Below are positions 42,402 through 55,185 of a DNA stretch of 64,000 nt, one piece after another. Numbering within the stretch: position 1 is the stretch's first letter; each line of letters begins with the position of its first letter. The notes under the pieces are model-generated. The model had not been told where the DNA came from. It made no database searches and was given only the letters and a program-made list of their open reading frames with translations. The stretch is from Pseudonocardia sp. HH130629-09 (GTDB lineage Bacteria > Actinomycetota > Actinomycetes > Mycobacteriales > Pseudonocardiaceae). The stretch spans positions 682,001-746,000 of the forward strand of contig NZ_CP011868.1 of the NCBI RefSeq assembly GCF_001294645.1, read 5' to 3'. Made by a program: the position numbers and the translations under genes.

Positions 42402-43774
42402 CGGACACCCGCGGTCAGGGTCCGGACGGCGCCCGCGGGCAGGTCCCGCAGCCGCCCGTCGCCGTCGAGCATGTCCATCGTGGTCAGCCACGCCTCGAAC
42501 TCCGGCGCGGGACGCAGCCCGAGCACCTGGCGGGCGTAGAGCGCGTCGTGGAAGGACAGCGACTGGTAGTGCAGCATCACGTCGTCGCCGCCGGGCACGC
42601 AGATGACGAACGAGCAGCCCGCCGCGCCGAGCAGGGTGAGCAGCGCGTCGGTGTCGTCGGCGTCGGCCTCGGCGTGGTTGGTGTAGCAGACGTCGACACC
42701 CATCGGGACGCCGAGCAGCTTCCCGCACATGTGGTCCTCCAACCCGGCGCGGGTGATCTGCTTGCCGTCGAGCAGGTACTCCGGCCCGATGAACCCGACG
42801 ACGGTGTTGACCAGCAGCGGGTCGAACGCCCGCGCCACGGCGTAGGCGCGGACCTCCAGGGTCTGCTGGTCGACGCCGTGGTGGGCGTCGGCGGACAGCG
42901 CGGACCCCTGGCCGGTCTCGAAGTACATGCACTGCGTCCCGACGGTGCCGCGGTCCAGCGACAGCGCGGCGGAGTGCGCCTCCCGCAGCATAGCCAGGGT
43001 CACCCCGAACCCTGTGTTCGCGGCCTCGGTCCCGGCGATCGACTGGAAGACCAGGTCGACCGGGGCGCCGCGTTCCATGATCTCGATCGAGGTCGTGACG
43101 TGGGCGAGCACGCAGGACTGGGTGGGGATGTCGTAGCGGGTGCGGACCTCGTCGATCAGGTGCAGCAGATCGGTGGTGCGCTGTGGCGAGTCCGTCGCCG
43201 GGTTGATGCCGATGACGGCGTCGCCGCAGCCGAGCAGCAGCCCGTCGACGATCGAGGCGGTCACCCCGGCGGGGTCGTCGGTGGGGTGGTTGGGCTGCAG
43301 CCGGGTCGCCATCGTGCCGGGCAGCCCGACCGTCGAGCGGAACGCCGTGACGACCGGGGTGCGCCGACCGACGGCGATCAGGTCCTGCAGCCGCATGAGC
43401 TTGGAGGTCGCCGCGACCATCTCCGGGGTCAGCCCGGGGGCGAGCGCGGTGGTGTCGGTGGCCGGGTCGAGCAGGTGCTCGCGGAACTCGCCGACGGTCA
43501 TCGACGCGACCGGGGCGAACGCGTCGGCGTCGTGCGAGTCGACGATCAGGCGGGTCACCTCGTCGTCCTCGTAGGGGACGACCTGCTCGTCGAGGATGGT
43601 GGCGAGCGGCAGGTCGGCCAGCACCGTCTGGGCGGCAACCCGTTCCTGTTCCGAGCGGGCCGCGACCCCGGCGAGCACGTCCCCGGACCGTTGTGGCGTG
43701 GCCGCGGCCAGCAGTGCGCGCAGGTCGGCGAACTCGTGGGTGTGGCCCCCGAGCGTGGTCCGGCGGACCGTCAC
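42398..43774 (-). CDS. eutB: ethanolamine ammonia-lyase large subunit
   Basis: 458 residues from GTG 43774. TIM barrel with VGLPGTMATRLQPNHPTDDPAGVTASIVDGLLLGCGDAVIGINPATDSP, PTQSCVLAHVTTSIEIMERGAPVDLVFQSIAGTEAANTGFGV, FETGQGSALSADAHHGVDQQTLEVRAYAVARAFDPLLVNTVVGFIGPEYL, and VCYTNHAEADADD. These include the substrate-binding Arg, Asn, Asp and Glu residues known from the E. coli enzyme. Second gene of permease-eutB-eutC, each overlapping by GTGA. No microcompartment genes are nearby, so this is the simple cytosolic pathway. Confidence 0.96.
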   Translation of the reverse strand: MTVRRTTLGGHTHEFADLRALLAAATPQRSGDVLAGVAARSEQERVAAQTVLADLPLATILDEQVVPYEDDEVTRLIVDSHDADAFAPVASMTVGEFREHLLDPATDTTALAPGLTPEMVAATSKLMRLQDLIAVGRRTPVVTAFRSTVGLPGTMATRLQPNHPTDDPAGVTASIVDGLLLGCGDAVIGINPATDSPQRTTDLLHLIDEVRTRYDIPTQSCVLAHVTTSIEIMERGAPVDLVFQSIAGTEAANTGFGVTLAMLREAHSAALSLDRGTVGTQCMYFETGQGSALSADAHHGVDQQTLEVRAYAVARAFDPLLVNTVVGFIGPEYLLDGKQITRAGLEDHMCGKLLGVPMGVDVCYTNHAEADADDTDALLTLLGAAGCSFVICVPGGDDVMLHYQSLSFHDALYARQVLGLRPAPEFEAWLTTMDMLDGDGRLRDLPAGAVRTLTAGVR

Positions 43775-44807
43775 GTGAGCTCCTCCTCCGCGCGGGCCAG
43801 CGCGGCGAACTCCTCGTCGGGTGCCGCGGCGACCAGGTGGTGTCGTGAGTAGAGCGCGAAGTACAGCATGAACAGGGCGAAGGCGCCGAGGGTCGCGCCG
43901 GCGGCGACCGGGTCGACCAGGAAGGTCGCGACGACCGCCAGCACCGCGACGACCAGGGCGAACCCGGTCGTCGCGACCCCGCCCGGGGTGCGGTAGGGGC
44001 GGGGCATCTCCGGCGCGGTCCGGCGCAGCACGATGTGGCTGACCATCATCAGCACGTACGACAGTGCCGCCCCGAACACCGCCATGTTGAGCAGCACCGC
44101 GCCCTGCCCGGTCAGCGACAGCAGGAACCCGATCACGCCGGGCACGACGAGCGCGAGCGTGGGGGCCTTGCGACCGTTGGTCACCGACAGGGCCCGCGGC
44201 AGGTACCCGGCCCGCGACAGCGCGAAGGTCTGCCGGGAGTAGGCGTAGATGATCGAGAAGAAGCTGGCGACGAGCCCGGCGAGACCGACGTAGTTGACGA
44301 CGACGCCCGCTGTGGACCCGCCGAGCGCCTCCACCAGCGGGTTGCCCGACTCCGAGAGCGCCTGCGCGCCGAGCGCCCCGGTCGCCAGCACCAGCACCAG
44401 CGCGCCGGTGACGAGCAGGACGAGCATCGCCGCGACGATCCCGCGGGGGACGTTGCGCTCCGGGTCGCGGGCCTCCTCCGCCGCGAGCGGTACGCCCTCC
44501 AGTGCGAGGAAGAACCAGATCGCGAACGGCACCGCCGACCAGATCCCCAGCCAGCCGAACGGCAGGAACGCCGAGGCGCCGGCGGCGTCGGTCGGCGGGA
44601 TGTCGACGAGGTTGCCCGCGTCGAACAGCGGCACCGCGGCGACGGCGAAGATCAGCAGTCCGACCACGGCGATCGCGGTGATCACGAACATGACCTTGAG
44701 CGCCTCGCCCACGCCGGCGATGTGGATGCCGATGAACAGCACGTACGCGGCCAGGTAGACCCACCAGCCGTCGGTGATGCCGAACAGGCCGAGCGACTCG
44801 ACGTAGG
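43771..44807 (-). pseudogene. ethanolamine-type APC permease, N-terminus replaced by IS481 transposase
   Basis: About 345 C-terminal residues remain: VESLGLFGITDGWWVYLAAYVLFIGIHIAGVGEALKVMFVITAIAVVG, FLALEGVPLAAEEARDPERNVPRGIVAAMLVLL, VGLAGLVASFFSIIYAYSRQTFALSRAGYLPRALS and eight or so TM helices, ending AEEELT. The EAT family has about 460-480 residues, so the first three helices are gone. They are not found beyond the IS either. The transposase frame runs into the permease without a stop, so a hybrid protein could be made, but transport is unlikely. Coupled to eutB by GTGA. Confidence 0.85.
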
Positions 44808-45799
44808 TGTGATGTCCAGGCAGGTTGGTCAGGCGACTGATCGGCGGTAGGCCGTTGGTTGCGCTGTGGGGCCGGTGGTGATTGTAGAAGTGCAGCCAGC
44901 CGGGGAGCGCGTCTCGCCGAGCCGTTTCGCAGGGGTGGAAGCGGGCGTATGCCCACCCGTCGGCGAGGGTGCGGTGGAAACGTTCGATCTTGCCGTTGGT
45001 CTGAGTCCGGTAGGGCCGGGTTCGCTTGTGGGTGATGCCCAGTTCGCTGCAGGTGTCACGCCAGGCGTGTGATCGGTAGCAGCTGCCGTTGTCGGACAGG
45101 ACCCGTTCGACGGTCACGCCGCGGGCGTTCAACCAGTCCACGGCCCGGCGTAGCACACCGGTGGCGGTGTCGGCTTTCTCGTCGCTGTGGATCTCGGCGT
45201 AGGCGACGCGGGAGTGGTCGTCGATGACGGTGTGGACGAACGCTCTGCCGGTGCGCGGCTTGTAGTCGGTTCCCCTGGGCAGTCCGGGAGTGGACCGCTT
45301 GTTCAGGGCGCCTTGTCGGCGTCCGACGAAGCGGTGTCCGCCTCCGTCGGGGATGTTGCCGAACTTGGTGACGTCGACGTGGATCAACGAGCCGGGGTGT
45401 GGGTGTTCGTAGCGGCGTAGGGGCTCGCCGGTGACCCGGTCGATGTGGGAGAGCCGGTTGATCCGGCAGCGGCGCAGGACCGCGTGCACGGTCGAGGCGG
45501 CGAGAGAGAGCGAGTCGGCCGCCGATCTGTACTGGTCCGAGTCGGTGGTGCCACCGCAGTCGCACGATCTGCTTCACCAGCCTCGGCGGGGTCTTGGCCG
45601 GCATCGACCGTGGTCGGGAGCTGCGGTCGACCATCCCGGGCGGGCCCTCGGCGCGGTAGCGGTCAGCCCACTTTCGGGCGGTGCGAGGGGCGACCATGAA
45701 CATTCTGGCCGCGGTGGAGCAGGTCCAGTCCTGGTCGACGATCAGACGGGCCAGCCGTAGCCGGGCACGCGGAGTCAGCGCAGCGTTAGCGTGGGTCAC
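44808..45799 (-). pseudogene. IS481-family transposase, frameshifted, open into permease
   Basis: The first part (45799 to about 45510) reads TPRARLRLARLIVDQDWTCSTAARMFMVAPRTARKWADRYRAEGPPGMVDRSSRPRSMPAKTPPRLVKQIVRLRWHHRLGPVQIGGRL, a double HTH. In the CTCTCTCTC run near 45510 the frame shifts to STVHAVLRRCRINRLSHIDR and the integrase core: SLIHVDVTKFGNIPDGGGHRF (Asp), ERVLSDNGSCYRSHAW (Asp), TNGKIERFHRTLADGWAYA (Glu). It lacks a stop within the IS: NLPGHHT continues TYVESLG of the permease. The normal stop would come from a CTAG flank. Confidence 0.85.
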
Positions 45800-45919
45800 A
45801 AGGGCCTCCGGTTGGTGAAGCGGTTCCTAGACAGCTCCACTTCACAACCGGGGGTCCTCGCCTGTCTCAGCGACAGGCCGTCATCAGCTCAACCTGGAAC
45901 AACGTCCATGGACATCACA
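44808..45919 (-). mobile_element. IS481-family insertion sequence, about 1.1 kb
   Basis: Terminal repeats TGTGATGTCCA at 44808 and its complement ending at 45919 are perfect for 11 bases (TAGGTGTGATGTCCA if the flank is counted). On the right the element is followed by CTAGG; on the left by GTAG, so a 4-bp CTAG duplication is nearly but not exactly present. The N-terminal part of the permease it interrupts is not found beyond the right end, so adjacent DNA was deleted or rearranged. Confidence 0.8.
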
Positions 45920-45934
45920 CCTAGGCTCACCGTC

Positions 45935-46744
45935 GTGGGGACCCTCGTCAGCTTCCATGCCCATCCCGACGACGAGTCGATCGGCACCGCGGGCACGCTC
46001 GCCAAGGCCGCCGCGCTCGGCCATCGCGTCGTCCTCGTCTTCGCCACCCGTGGCGAGCTGGGGGAGCCGGTGCCCGGCGTCCTGGTCGAGGGGGAGCAGC
46101 TGCCGGTGCGCCGCTCCGCGGAGTGCCACGAGTCGGCCCGCGTGCTGGGCGTGGCTCGCGTGGAGTTTCTCGGCTACGTCGACTCCGGGATGATGGGCGA
46201 GCCGTCCAACGACGCCCCGTACTGCTTCTGGCAGGCCTCGGTGGAGCACGCGGCCAAACGGCTCGCGCTGATCCTCGAGGAGGAGGAGGAGGAGGCCGAC
46301 GTCCTCACCACCTACGACGACAACGGCGGCTACGGCCACCCCGACCACATCCAGGTGCACCGGGTGGGCGCCCGCGCGGGCGAGCTCGCCGGGGTGCCGG
46401 TCGTCGCGCAGAACACCACCAACCGGGACTGGCTGCTGCGCGGGATGAAGGGGCTGCGCGCCGACGGCGGCGCCGACTTCTTCCTCGACATCCCCGACGA
46501 CCCGTCGTTCGGCAAGCCCGAGTCCGAGATCACCCACCGGGTCGAGGCCGTCGAGTACGCCGAGGCCAAGCGCGCCTCGATGCGCGCACACGCCAGCCAG
46601 ATGGGGCCCGACCACTTTCTGCTGGCGATGCCGGACCCGGTGTTCGCGATGGGGCTGGGCACCGAGTTCTACATCGTCGACGCCCAGCCCAACCCGGCCA
46701 GCGCGCCGGAGCTCTGGACCGAGGTCTTCGAGCCGCTGCGGTGA
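45935..46744 (+). CDS. PIG-L family deacetylase (LmbE/mycothiol type)
   Basis: 269 residues from GTG 45935; an ATG at 45908 is in frame but lies inside the IS481 terminal repeat. Zinc site HAHPDDES (His-Pro-Asp-Asp) and the distal His in GGYGHPDHIQVHR are intact. SAECHESARVLGVARVEFLGYVDSGM is shared with MshB/Mca. These enzymes deacetylate GlcNAc-inositol or cleave mycothiol conjugates. A run EEEEEE occurs in the middle. No ribosome site is evident and the IS has replaced upstream DNA to within 15 bases, so expression may now depend on IS sequence or be leaderless. Confidence 0.85.
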   Translation: MGTLVSFHAHPDDESIGTAGTLAKAAALGHRVVLVFATRGELGEPVPGVLVEGEQLPVRRSAECHESARVLGVARVEFLGYVDSGMMGEPSNDAPYCFWQASVEHAAKRLALILEEEEEEADVLTTYDDNGGYGHPDHIQVHRVGARAGELAGVPVVAQNTTNRDWLLRGMKGLRADGGADFFLDIPDDPSFGKPESEITHRVEAVEYAEAKRASMRAHASQMGPDHFLLAMPDPVFAMGLGTEFYIVDAQPNPASAPELWTEVFEPLR

Positions 46745-47019
46745 CGCCCCGCGCCGGTTCCGGGCAGTGTCGGGCGCGCCACGCCGCCACCGTCGCGGGC
46801 CCTCGCCCACCTGTCGGTCCGGGTGAAGGGCGCCCTGAGTGCGCGGTCGGGGACTGTCGGTTCTACTCTCCGTAGAGCACAATCGGCGCGCGCCGTGCGA
46901 CGAGCCGGGACCCACGAAGTGGATCTCCCGGACCGGACGGGCGCCGCTCGCCGGTCGGGAAGTAGAGTCTGCCCGTCCGCGAGGACGTGCTCAGGTCAGG
47001 CAAGTGCATGGAGGCCCAG
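46745..47019. other. intergenic region ahead of ctaD
   Basis: 275 bases with no credible gene. It contains CTACTCTCCGTAGAG (46861-46875), a small imperfect palindrome, and TAGAGT at 46964, a possible -10 element about 56 bases upstream of ctaD. No clear -35 is visible. Confidence 0.35.
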
Positions 47020-50785
<3,766 letters not shown>

Positions 50786-50795
50786 TACACCGGGC

Positions 50796-51407
50796 GTGAC
50801 CACACACCCGCCTGCCGGCGCCCGGGACTGGGGCGGCCGGCTGCCCCGCAACGAGACCCTCGACCTCGACGACGAGCAGTGCGCCGCCGTCGACCGGATC
50901 CGCTCCGGCACGGCCCGCTGGGCCGAGGAATCCGGCTTCGCCGCGACTGACGACGAGGGCGGCCTCATCGGCCCGTTCAACGCGTTCGTGCTGCGCCCGC
51001 GCCCGGGCACGGCGTTCAACCGGTGGGTCGCGACCGACCAGCAGGAGTCGTCCCTGCCGGCGACCGTGCGCGAGGTCGTCATCCTGACCGTCGGCGCGGC
51101 CTGGGGCGCCGCCTACGAGCTGTACGCGCACACCGCGGTCGCCCGCTCGGTCGGGCTGGACGAGAACGTGGTGCAGGCACTGCTCGACGGCACCGCGGCG
51201 AAGGTGCTGACCGGCGACGAGCGCGTCGTGCACCGGTTCGTCGACGAGCTGGTCCGCACCCACCGGGTCACCGACGACACCTACGCCGCGGCCGAGGCCG
51301 CGCTCGGCCGCGACGGGGTGCTCGACACCGTCCACCTGACGGGGATGTACCTGTCGGTGTCGGCGCTGCTCAACGCCTTCGAGATCCCGGCGCCGGACGG
51401 TCCCTGA
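50796..51407 (+). CDS. carboxymuconolactone decarboxylase-like (AhpD fold) protein
   Basis: 203 residues from GTG 50796. The CMD core is LPATVREVVILTVGAAWGAAYELYAHTAVARSVGLDENVVQALLDG, with the conserved E-x-x-x-H pattern of the family but no CxxC, so it is not a peroxiredoxin reductant like AhpD. A C-terminal helix pair ends LHLTGMYLSVSALLNAFEIP-like. Convergent with the ohr gene, whose stop follows it directly (51407/51408). Confidence 0.8.
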   Translation: MTTHPPAGARDWGGRLPRNETLDLDDEQCAAVDRIRSGTARWAEESGFAATDDEGGLIGPFNAFVLRPRPGTAFNRWVATDQQESSLPATVREVVILTVGAAWGAAYELYAHTAVARSVGLDENVVQALLDGTAAKVLTGDERVVHRFVDELVRTHRVTDDTYAAAEAALGRDGVLDTVHLTGMYLSVSALLNAFEIPAPDGP

Positions 51408-51824
51408 TCAGACCGTGGCGGTGAGGGTGACCTCGATGTTGCCGCGGGTCGCCTTCGAGTAGGGGCACACCTGGTGCGCCGCCTCGACCAGCTCGTCGGC
51501 GGCCGGCTGCTCCAGGCCCGGCAGGTGGGCGGTGATGTCTGCGGCGACGTGGAAACTCACGTCGTCGGGCTGCAGCTGGATGGTCGCGGTGACCTGTGCG
51601 TCGTCCGGGACGGCGACCTTCGCCTTCCGGGCCGCCAGCCGCAGCGCGCCGTGGAAGCAGGCCGCGTAGGCGGCGGCGAAGAGCTGCTCGGGGTTGGTGG
51701 CGCCGCCGGGGCCGCCCAGCTCCGGCGGCATCTTCAGGTCCTGGTCGATGAAGCCGTCCTCGCTGCGGATGTGGCCGTCGCGGCCGCCGCCGGTCGAGGT
51801 GGCCTCGGTCGTGTAGTTCGCCAT
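51408..51824 (-). CDS. ohr: organic hydroperoxide resistance protein (Ohr/OsmC family)
   Basis: 138 residues. Conserved Ohr cysteines in AYAACFHGALRLAAR and HQVCPYSKATRGNIEV, the catalytic pair that reduces organic hydroperoxides, plus Arg in the GGRDGHIRSEDGFID loop. TNPEQLFAAAYAAC is the family signature. ATG 51824 has AGGAG at 51831. A 26-bp palindrome lies just upstream, as expected for OhrR control, but no ohrR is adjacent. Confidence 0.92.
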   Translation of the reverse strand: MANYTTEATSTGGGRDGHIRSEDGFIDQDLKMPPELGGPGGATNPEQLFAAAYAACFHGALRLAARKAKVAVPDDAQVTATIQLQPDDVSFHVAADITAHLPGLEQPAADELVEAAHQVCPYSKATRGNIEVTLTATV

Positions 51825-51839
51825 GAGTGCTCCTCCGAC

Positions 51840-51865
51840 TTGATTGATTGTGCACAACCTATCAA
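51840..51865. promoter_or_regulatory. OhrR-type operator
   Basis: TTGATTGATTGTG followed by CACAACCTATCAA: 11 of 13 positions are symmetric, with the core TTGTGCACAA perfect (51848-51857). It lies 16 bases upstream of the ohr start. OhrR repressors of the MarR family bind AT-rich palindromes of this kind. Confidence 0.65.
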
Positions 51866-51896
51866 GGGAGGAGGGTCGTCCGCCGTATGGAGCCGG

Positions 51897-53981
51897 TCAC
51901 GAGGACCCGCGCAGCCGGCGCAGCGCGCCGTGCACCTTCTCGCGGTCGCTGGTCTCCCAGAACGGGGGCAGGCTCGCCCGCAGGAACCCGCCGTAGCGCG
52001 CGGTCGCGATCCGCGGGTCCAGGATGGCGACGACGCCGCGGTCGTCGGTGGCGCGCAGCAGCCGCCCGGCGCCCTGGGCGAGCAGGAGCGCCGCGTGCGT
52101 CGCCGACACCGACAGGAAGCCGTTGCCGCCCCGGGCGTCGGTGGCCTTCTGCCGGGCCGCGACCAGCGGGTCGTCCGGGCGGGGGAACGGGATCCGGTCG
52201 ATGATCACGCAGGACAGCGACGGGCCGGGCACGTCGACGCCCTGCCACAGCGACAGCGTGCCGAACAGCGAGGTCTCCGGGTCCTCGGCGAACCGCTTGA
52301 CCAGCAGCATCGTGGAGTCGTCGCCCTGGCACAGCAGGGGCGTGTCGAGCTTGCCGCGCAGTGCCTCGGTGGCCTGCTTCGCCGCGCGGGTGGAGGAGAA
52401 CAGACCCAGCGTGCGGCCCCCGGCGGCGCGCACGAGTCCCTCGATCTCCTCCAGGGTCTCCGGCGCCAGCCCGTCGCGGCCCGGGTTGGGCAGCCGGCGC
52501 GCCAGGTAGAGGATCCCGGACTTGGCGTGCGCGAACGGCGAGCCGACGTCGAGGCCCTGCCAGCGCGGCGCCTCCGGGTCCTGGACGGGGCCGTGCCCCT
52601 CGTCGACGCTCGACGGCGGGGTGGAGCCGGCCTCCTTGGGCTGCGCGGCGGGCAGGCCCCACTGCCGGGCCAGCGCGTCGAACGACCCGCCCAGGGCCAG
52701 CGTCGCGGAGGTCAGCACGGTGGTGCGGGTGTTGAACAGCCGCTCGCGCAGCAGCCCGCCCACCGACAGCGGTGCGACCCGCAGCACCTTGTGCCGGGAC
52801 CCGTCCGGACCCTGTTCCCCCAGCCAGACGACGTCGCGGCGCTTGGCCGCGTCCGTCTCCTTGAACGTCTCCAGCAGCCGCGCGGCGGTGTCGACGACCT
52901 CGTCGAGCACGGCCTGGGCGAGCTTGCGGGCGGCCGCGCCCTCCGGGTCGGAGTCGTCACTGCGCTTGTTCGCGCCCATCGCCTGCCGGCAGCCCGCCCC
53001 GGCCGACAGGATGGCGTTCAGCGCGCCCGCGGCGGCGGTGGACAGCGACTCCCAGCGTCCGGGGGGCATGTCCTCCAGCACCGCCGCCAGGCCCTCACCG
53101 GCCTCCGCGAGCCGGTCCGCGGTGTCCTGGTCGACGAGCTTGCCGCAGCGCCGGGCCGCGGTCGCGACCGTGCCCGCGGTGAGCTCGGCGGTCGCCGCGC
53201 CGGTCACCCGGTCCACCAGCTCGTGCGCCTCGTCGACGATCACGACGTCGTGCTCGGGCAGCACCTGTGCCTCGCCCATCGCGTCGATCGCGAGCAGCGC
53301 GTGGTTGGTGACGACGATGTCCGCCCGACCCGCCTCGGCCTTCGCCTTCTCCGCGAAGCAGTCCTCACCGACCGGGCAGCGGCTCGCGCCCAGGCACTCC
53401 CGCGCCGTCACCGACACCTGCCGCCACGCGGAGTCCGGGACGCCGGGGACCAGCTCGTCGCGATCCCCGGTCTCGGTGTCCGACGACCACTCGTGCAGCC
53501 GCTTCACCTGCCGCCCGAGCGCCGAGATGGCGAACGCGTCGAACAGCTGGTCCGCCTCGTCGGCGGTGTCTCCCATGTCCCCGTGCAGCTTGTTCATGCA
53601 CAGGTAGTTGCGCCGCCCCTTGAGGATGGCGAACGTGGGCTCGCGACCCAGCACCTGCTTCAGGCTCTTCGCGACGCGCGGCAGGTCCCGGTCCACGAGC
53701 TGGCGCTGGAGCGCGATCGTCGCCGTCGAGACCACGACCGTGGTGTCACGGGCGATCGCGTGCCGGATGGCGGGCACGAGGTAGGCCAGCGACTTCCCGG
53801 TGCCGGTGCCCGCCTGCACGGCCAGGTGCTCCCCGGACGACAGCGAGCGGCGCACCGCGTCGGCCATCCGGTCCTGGCCCTCGCGGCGCGCACCGCCGAC
53901 CGAGGTGACGGCCACCTCGAGCAGCTCGTGCACACCGGGCAGGTCCTGGGTACGCACGGGGGCCGTCGAGGGGGGAGGCAC
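51897..53981 (-). CDS. dinG: DinG/XPD-like iron-sulphur DNA helicase
   Basis: 694 residues from GTG 53981; a GTG nearer the window end would add 24 unlikely residues. Walker A VQAGTGTGKSLAYLVPA (58-64), VVSTATIALQRQL, four cysteines for a 4Fe-4S cluster (NYLCMNK, ECLGASRCPVGEDCFAEKA), DEAH box VVIVDEAHELVDRVTG, TSATLALGGSFDALARQWGL, motif V-VI SLWQGVDVPGPSLSCVIIDRIPFPRPDDPL and QGAGRLLRATDDRGVVAILDPR. 5'-3' helicase acting on R-loops/repair intermediates. Standalone gene. Confidence 0.93.
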   Translation of the reverse strand: MPPPSTAPVRTQDLPGVHELLEVAVTSVGGARREGQDRMADAVRRSLSSGEHLAVQAGTGTGKSLAYLVPAIRHAIARDTTVVVSTATIALQRQLVDRDLPRVAKSLKQVLGREPTFAILKGRRNYLCMNKLHGDMGDTADEADQLFDAFAISALGRQVKRLHEWSSDTETGDRDELVPGVPDSAWRQVSVTARECLGASRCPVGEDCFAEKAKAEAGRADIVVTNHALLAIDAMGEAQVLPEHDVVIVDEAHELVDRVTGAATAELTAGTVATAARRCGKLVDQDTADRLAEAGEGLAAVLEDMPPGRWESLSTAAAGALNAILSAGAGCRQAMGANKRSDDSDPEGAAARKLAQAVLDEVVDTAARLLETFKETDAAKRRDVVWLGEQGPDGSRHKVLRVAPLSVGGLLRERLFNTRTTVLTSATLALGGSFDALARQWGLPAAQPKEAGSTPPSSVDEGHGPVQDPEAPRWQGLDVGSPFAHAKSGILYLARRLPNPGRDGLAPETLEEIEGLVRAAGGRTLGLFSSTRAAKQATEALRGKLDTPLLCQGDDSTMLLVKRFAEDPETSLFGTLSLWQGVDVPGPSLSCVIIDRIPFPRPDDPLVAARQKATDARGGNGFLSVSATHAALLLAQGAGRLLRATDDRGVVAILDPRIATARYGGFLRASLPPFWETSDREKVHGALRRLRGSS

Positions 53982-54135
53982 GTCCGGCAGGTTACCGAGC
54001 ACCCCCGACAGGCCCGGCCGTGACCGGGCCGCCCGGCACCCGGGACCGCGCACCCGGTGTATCCGGACAGCTCACCAGGTGTGATGTCCGACGGCCGGTT
54101 ACCGGTGAGCGGCGACACAGCGTCACGATGGAGGG

Positions 54136-55026
54136 GTGACAGCAACCATCACCACGCCGACCGTGCCCGAGCCCGGGATGTTCCCGGTGCTGATCGAGCA
54201 CGAGGCCCGGTACGCCGACCTCGACCCGAGCCGCCGGATCGGCCGCGACGCCCTGGTGCGCTGGTTCGAGGACGCCCGCGTCGCCGTCGAGCGCGACACT
54301 TTCGGCGCCGACCTCGTCGCTCGCCTGCAGTCCCGCGTACGACTGCTGCTCGCCGCCATCCGGGTCGACGTGCTGGCCCCGCTGCGGGTCGCCGGCTCCT
54401 ACCGGATCGGCGTCGGCGTCAGCCACATCGGGACCACGTCGTTCTCCTACCGCTACGCGGTCTTCGCCGGCGACGAGTGCGTCGCCACCGGCGAGTCCAC
54501 CTCGGTGCACACCGACGGCACCGCCCCGGCCCCGCTGACCGACGAGGTCCGCGGCGCCCTGACGACGCTGCGCATCGACGCCCCGGCCCCGAGCCGCCCC
54601 GACCGCGGCGAGGCCCGCGCGGTCCGTGAGAACTACCCGTTCCGGTGGGACGTGCGGACCCGCTTCACCGACCTGGACACCAACCGCCACGTCAACAACG
54701 TCGCGCTGGCGGCCTGGTACCTCGACGGCCTCGCCGAGCTGCACTCCGACGTGCTCGGCTACCCGGCGGGCGGCCCGCTCGACGGGCTGTCCCCGTCGTC
54801 GCTGTCGGTGCAGTACCTCGAGGAGGTCCACTACCCGGGCATCTACCAGCTCCGAGTCGCGGTCACCGACATCGGCGAGGACACCGTCCGCTACGTCTGC
54901 GGCCTGTTCGACGAGCGCAGGCTGATCGGTCTCGCCGAGGCCGAGGGCTTCCACCACGCCCCGGGCGAGGACGGCGACCCGGTCGAGCTGGCCGAGAAGC
55001 TCGCCCCGTTCCGCCTCCGCGGCTGA
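54136..55026 (+). CDS. acyl-CoA thioesterase, double hotdog
   Basis: 296 residues from GTG 54136 with GGAGG six bases upstream. Two hotdog repeats: EHEARYADLDPSRRIGRDALVRWFEDARVAVERD ... GVGVSHIGTTSFSYRYAVFAGDECVATGESTSVHTD and RWDVRTRFTDLDTNRHVNNVALAAWYLDGLAELHSDVLGY ... LSVQYLEEVHYPGIYQLRVAVTDIGEDTVRYVCGLFDERRLIGLAEAEGF. FTDLDTNRHVNN in the second is the 4HBT active-site form; the first has a degenerate equivalent (YADLDPSRRIG), so only one active site per chain is likely. Releases acyl groups from CoA. Confidence 0.85.
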   Translation: MTATITTPTVPEPGMFPVLIEHEARYADLDPSRRIGRDALVRWFEDARVAVERDTFGADLVARLQSRVRLLLAAIRVDVLAPLRVAGSYRIGVGVSHIGTTSFSYRYAVFAGDECVATGESTSVHTDGTAPAPLTDEVRGALTTLRIDAPAPSRPDRGEARAVRENYPFRWDVRTRFTDLDTNRHVNNVALAAWYLDGLAELHSDVLGYPAGGPLDGLSPSSLSVQYLEEVHYPGIYQLRVAVTDIGEDTVRYVCGLFDERRLIGLAEAEGFHHAPGEDGDPVELAEKLAPFRLRG

Positions 55027-55032
55027 ACCGCC

Positions 55033-55058
55033 GGGGGCCGTGCCCCGTCACGGCCCCC
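55033..55058 (+). terminator. terminator after the thioesterase gene
   Basis: GGGGGCCGTG and CACGGCCCCC form a perfect 10-bp stem with a 6-base loop, seven bases after the stop. Confidence 0.7.
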
Positions 55059-55125
55059 GCCCCTCGTTCCGCGCTGCCCCTCGCCCTCGGCCGCCCCTCG
55101 TTCCGCGCTGTCTGCTCGACCGCTC

Positions 55126-55185
55126 GTCGAGATGCAGCTCAGCGGGATCCGTGGCTCGCCAGAGCCCGCTGAGCTGCATCTCGAC
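55126..55185. repeat. long perfect inverted repeat, 21-bp arms
   Basis: Left arm 55126-55146 begins GTCGAGATGCAGCTC; right arm 55165-55185 is its exact complement ending GAGCTGCATCTCGAC. The loop is 18 bases. There is no open frame across it. It is too symmetric for chance and may be a palindromic repeat element, a terminator or a small structured RNA. Confidence 0.9.

Noticed and set aside
51474..54023. 849-residue plus-strand frame opposite dinG and ohr
   Set aside because: High-GC antisense shadow; both genes underneath have family motifs.
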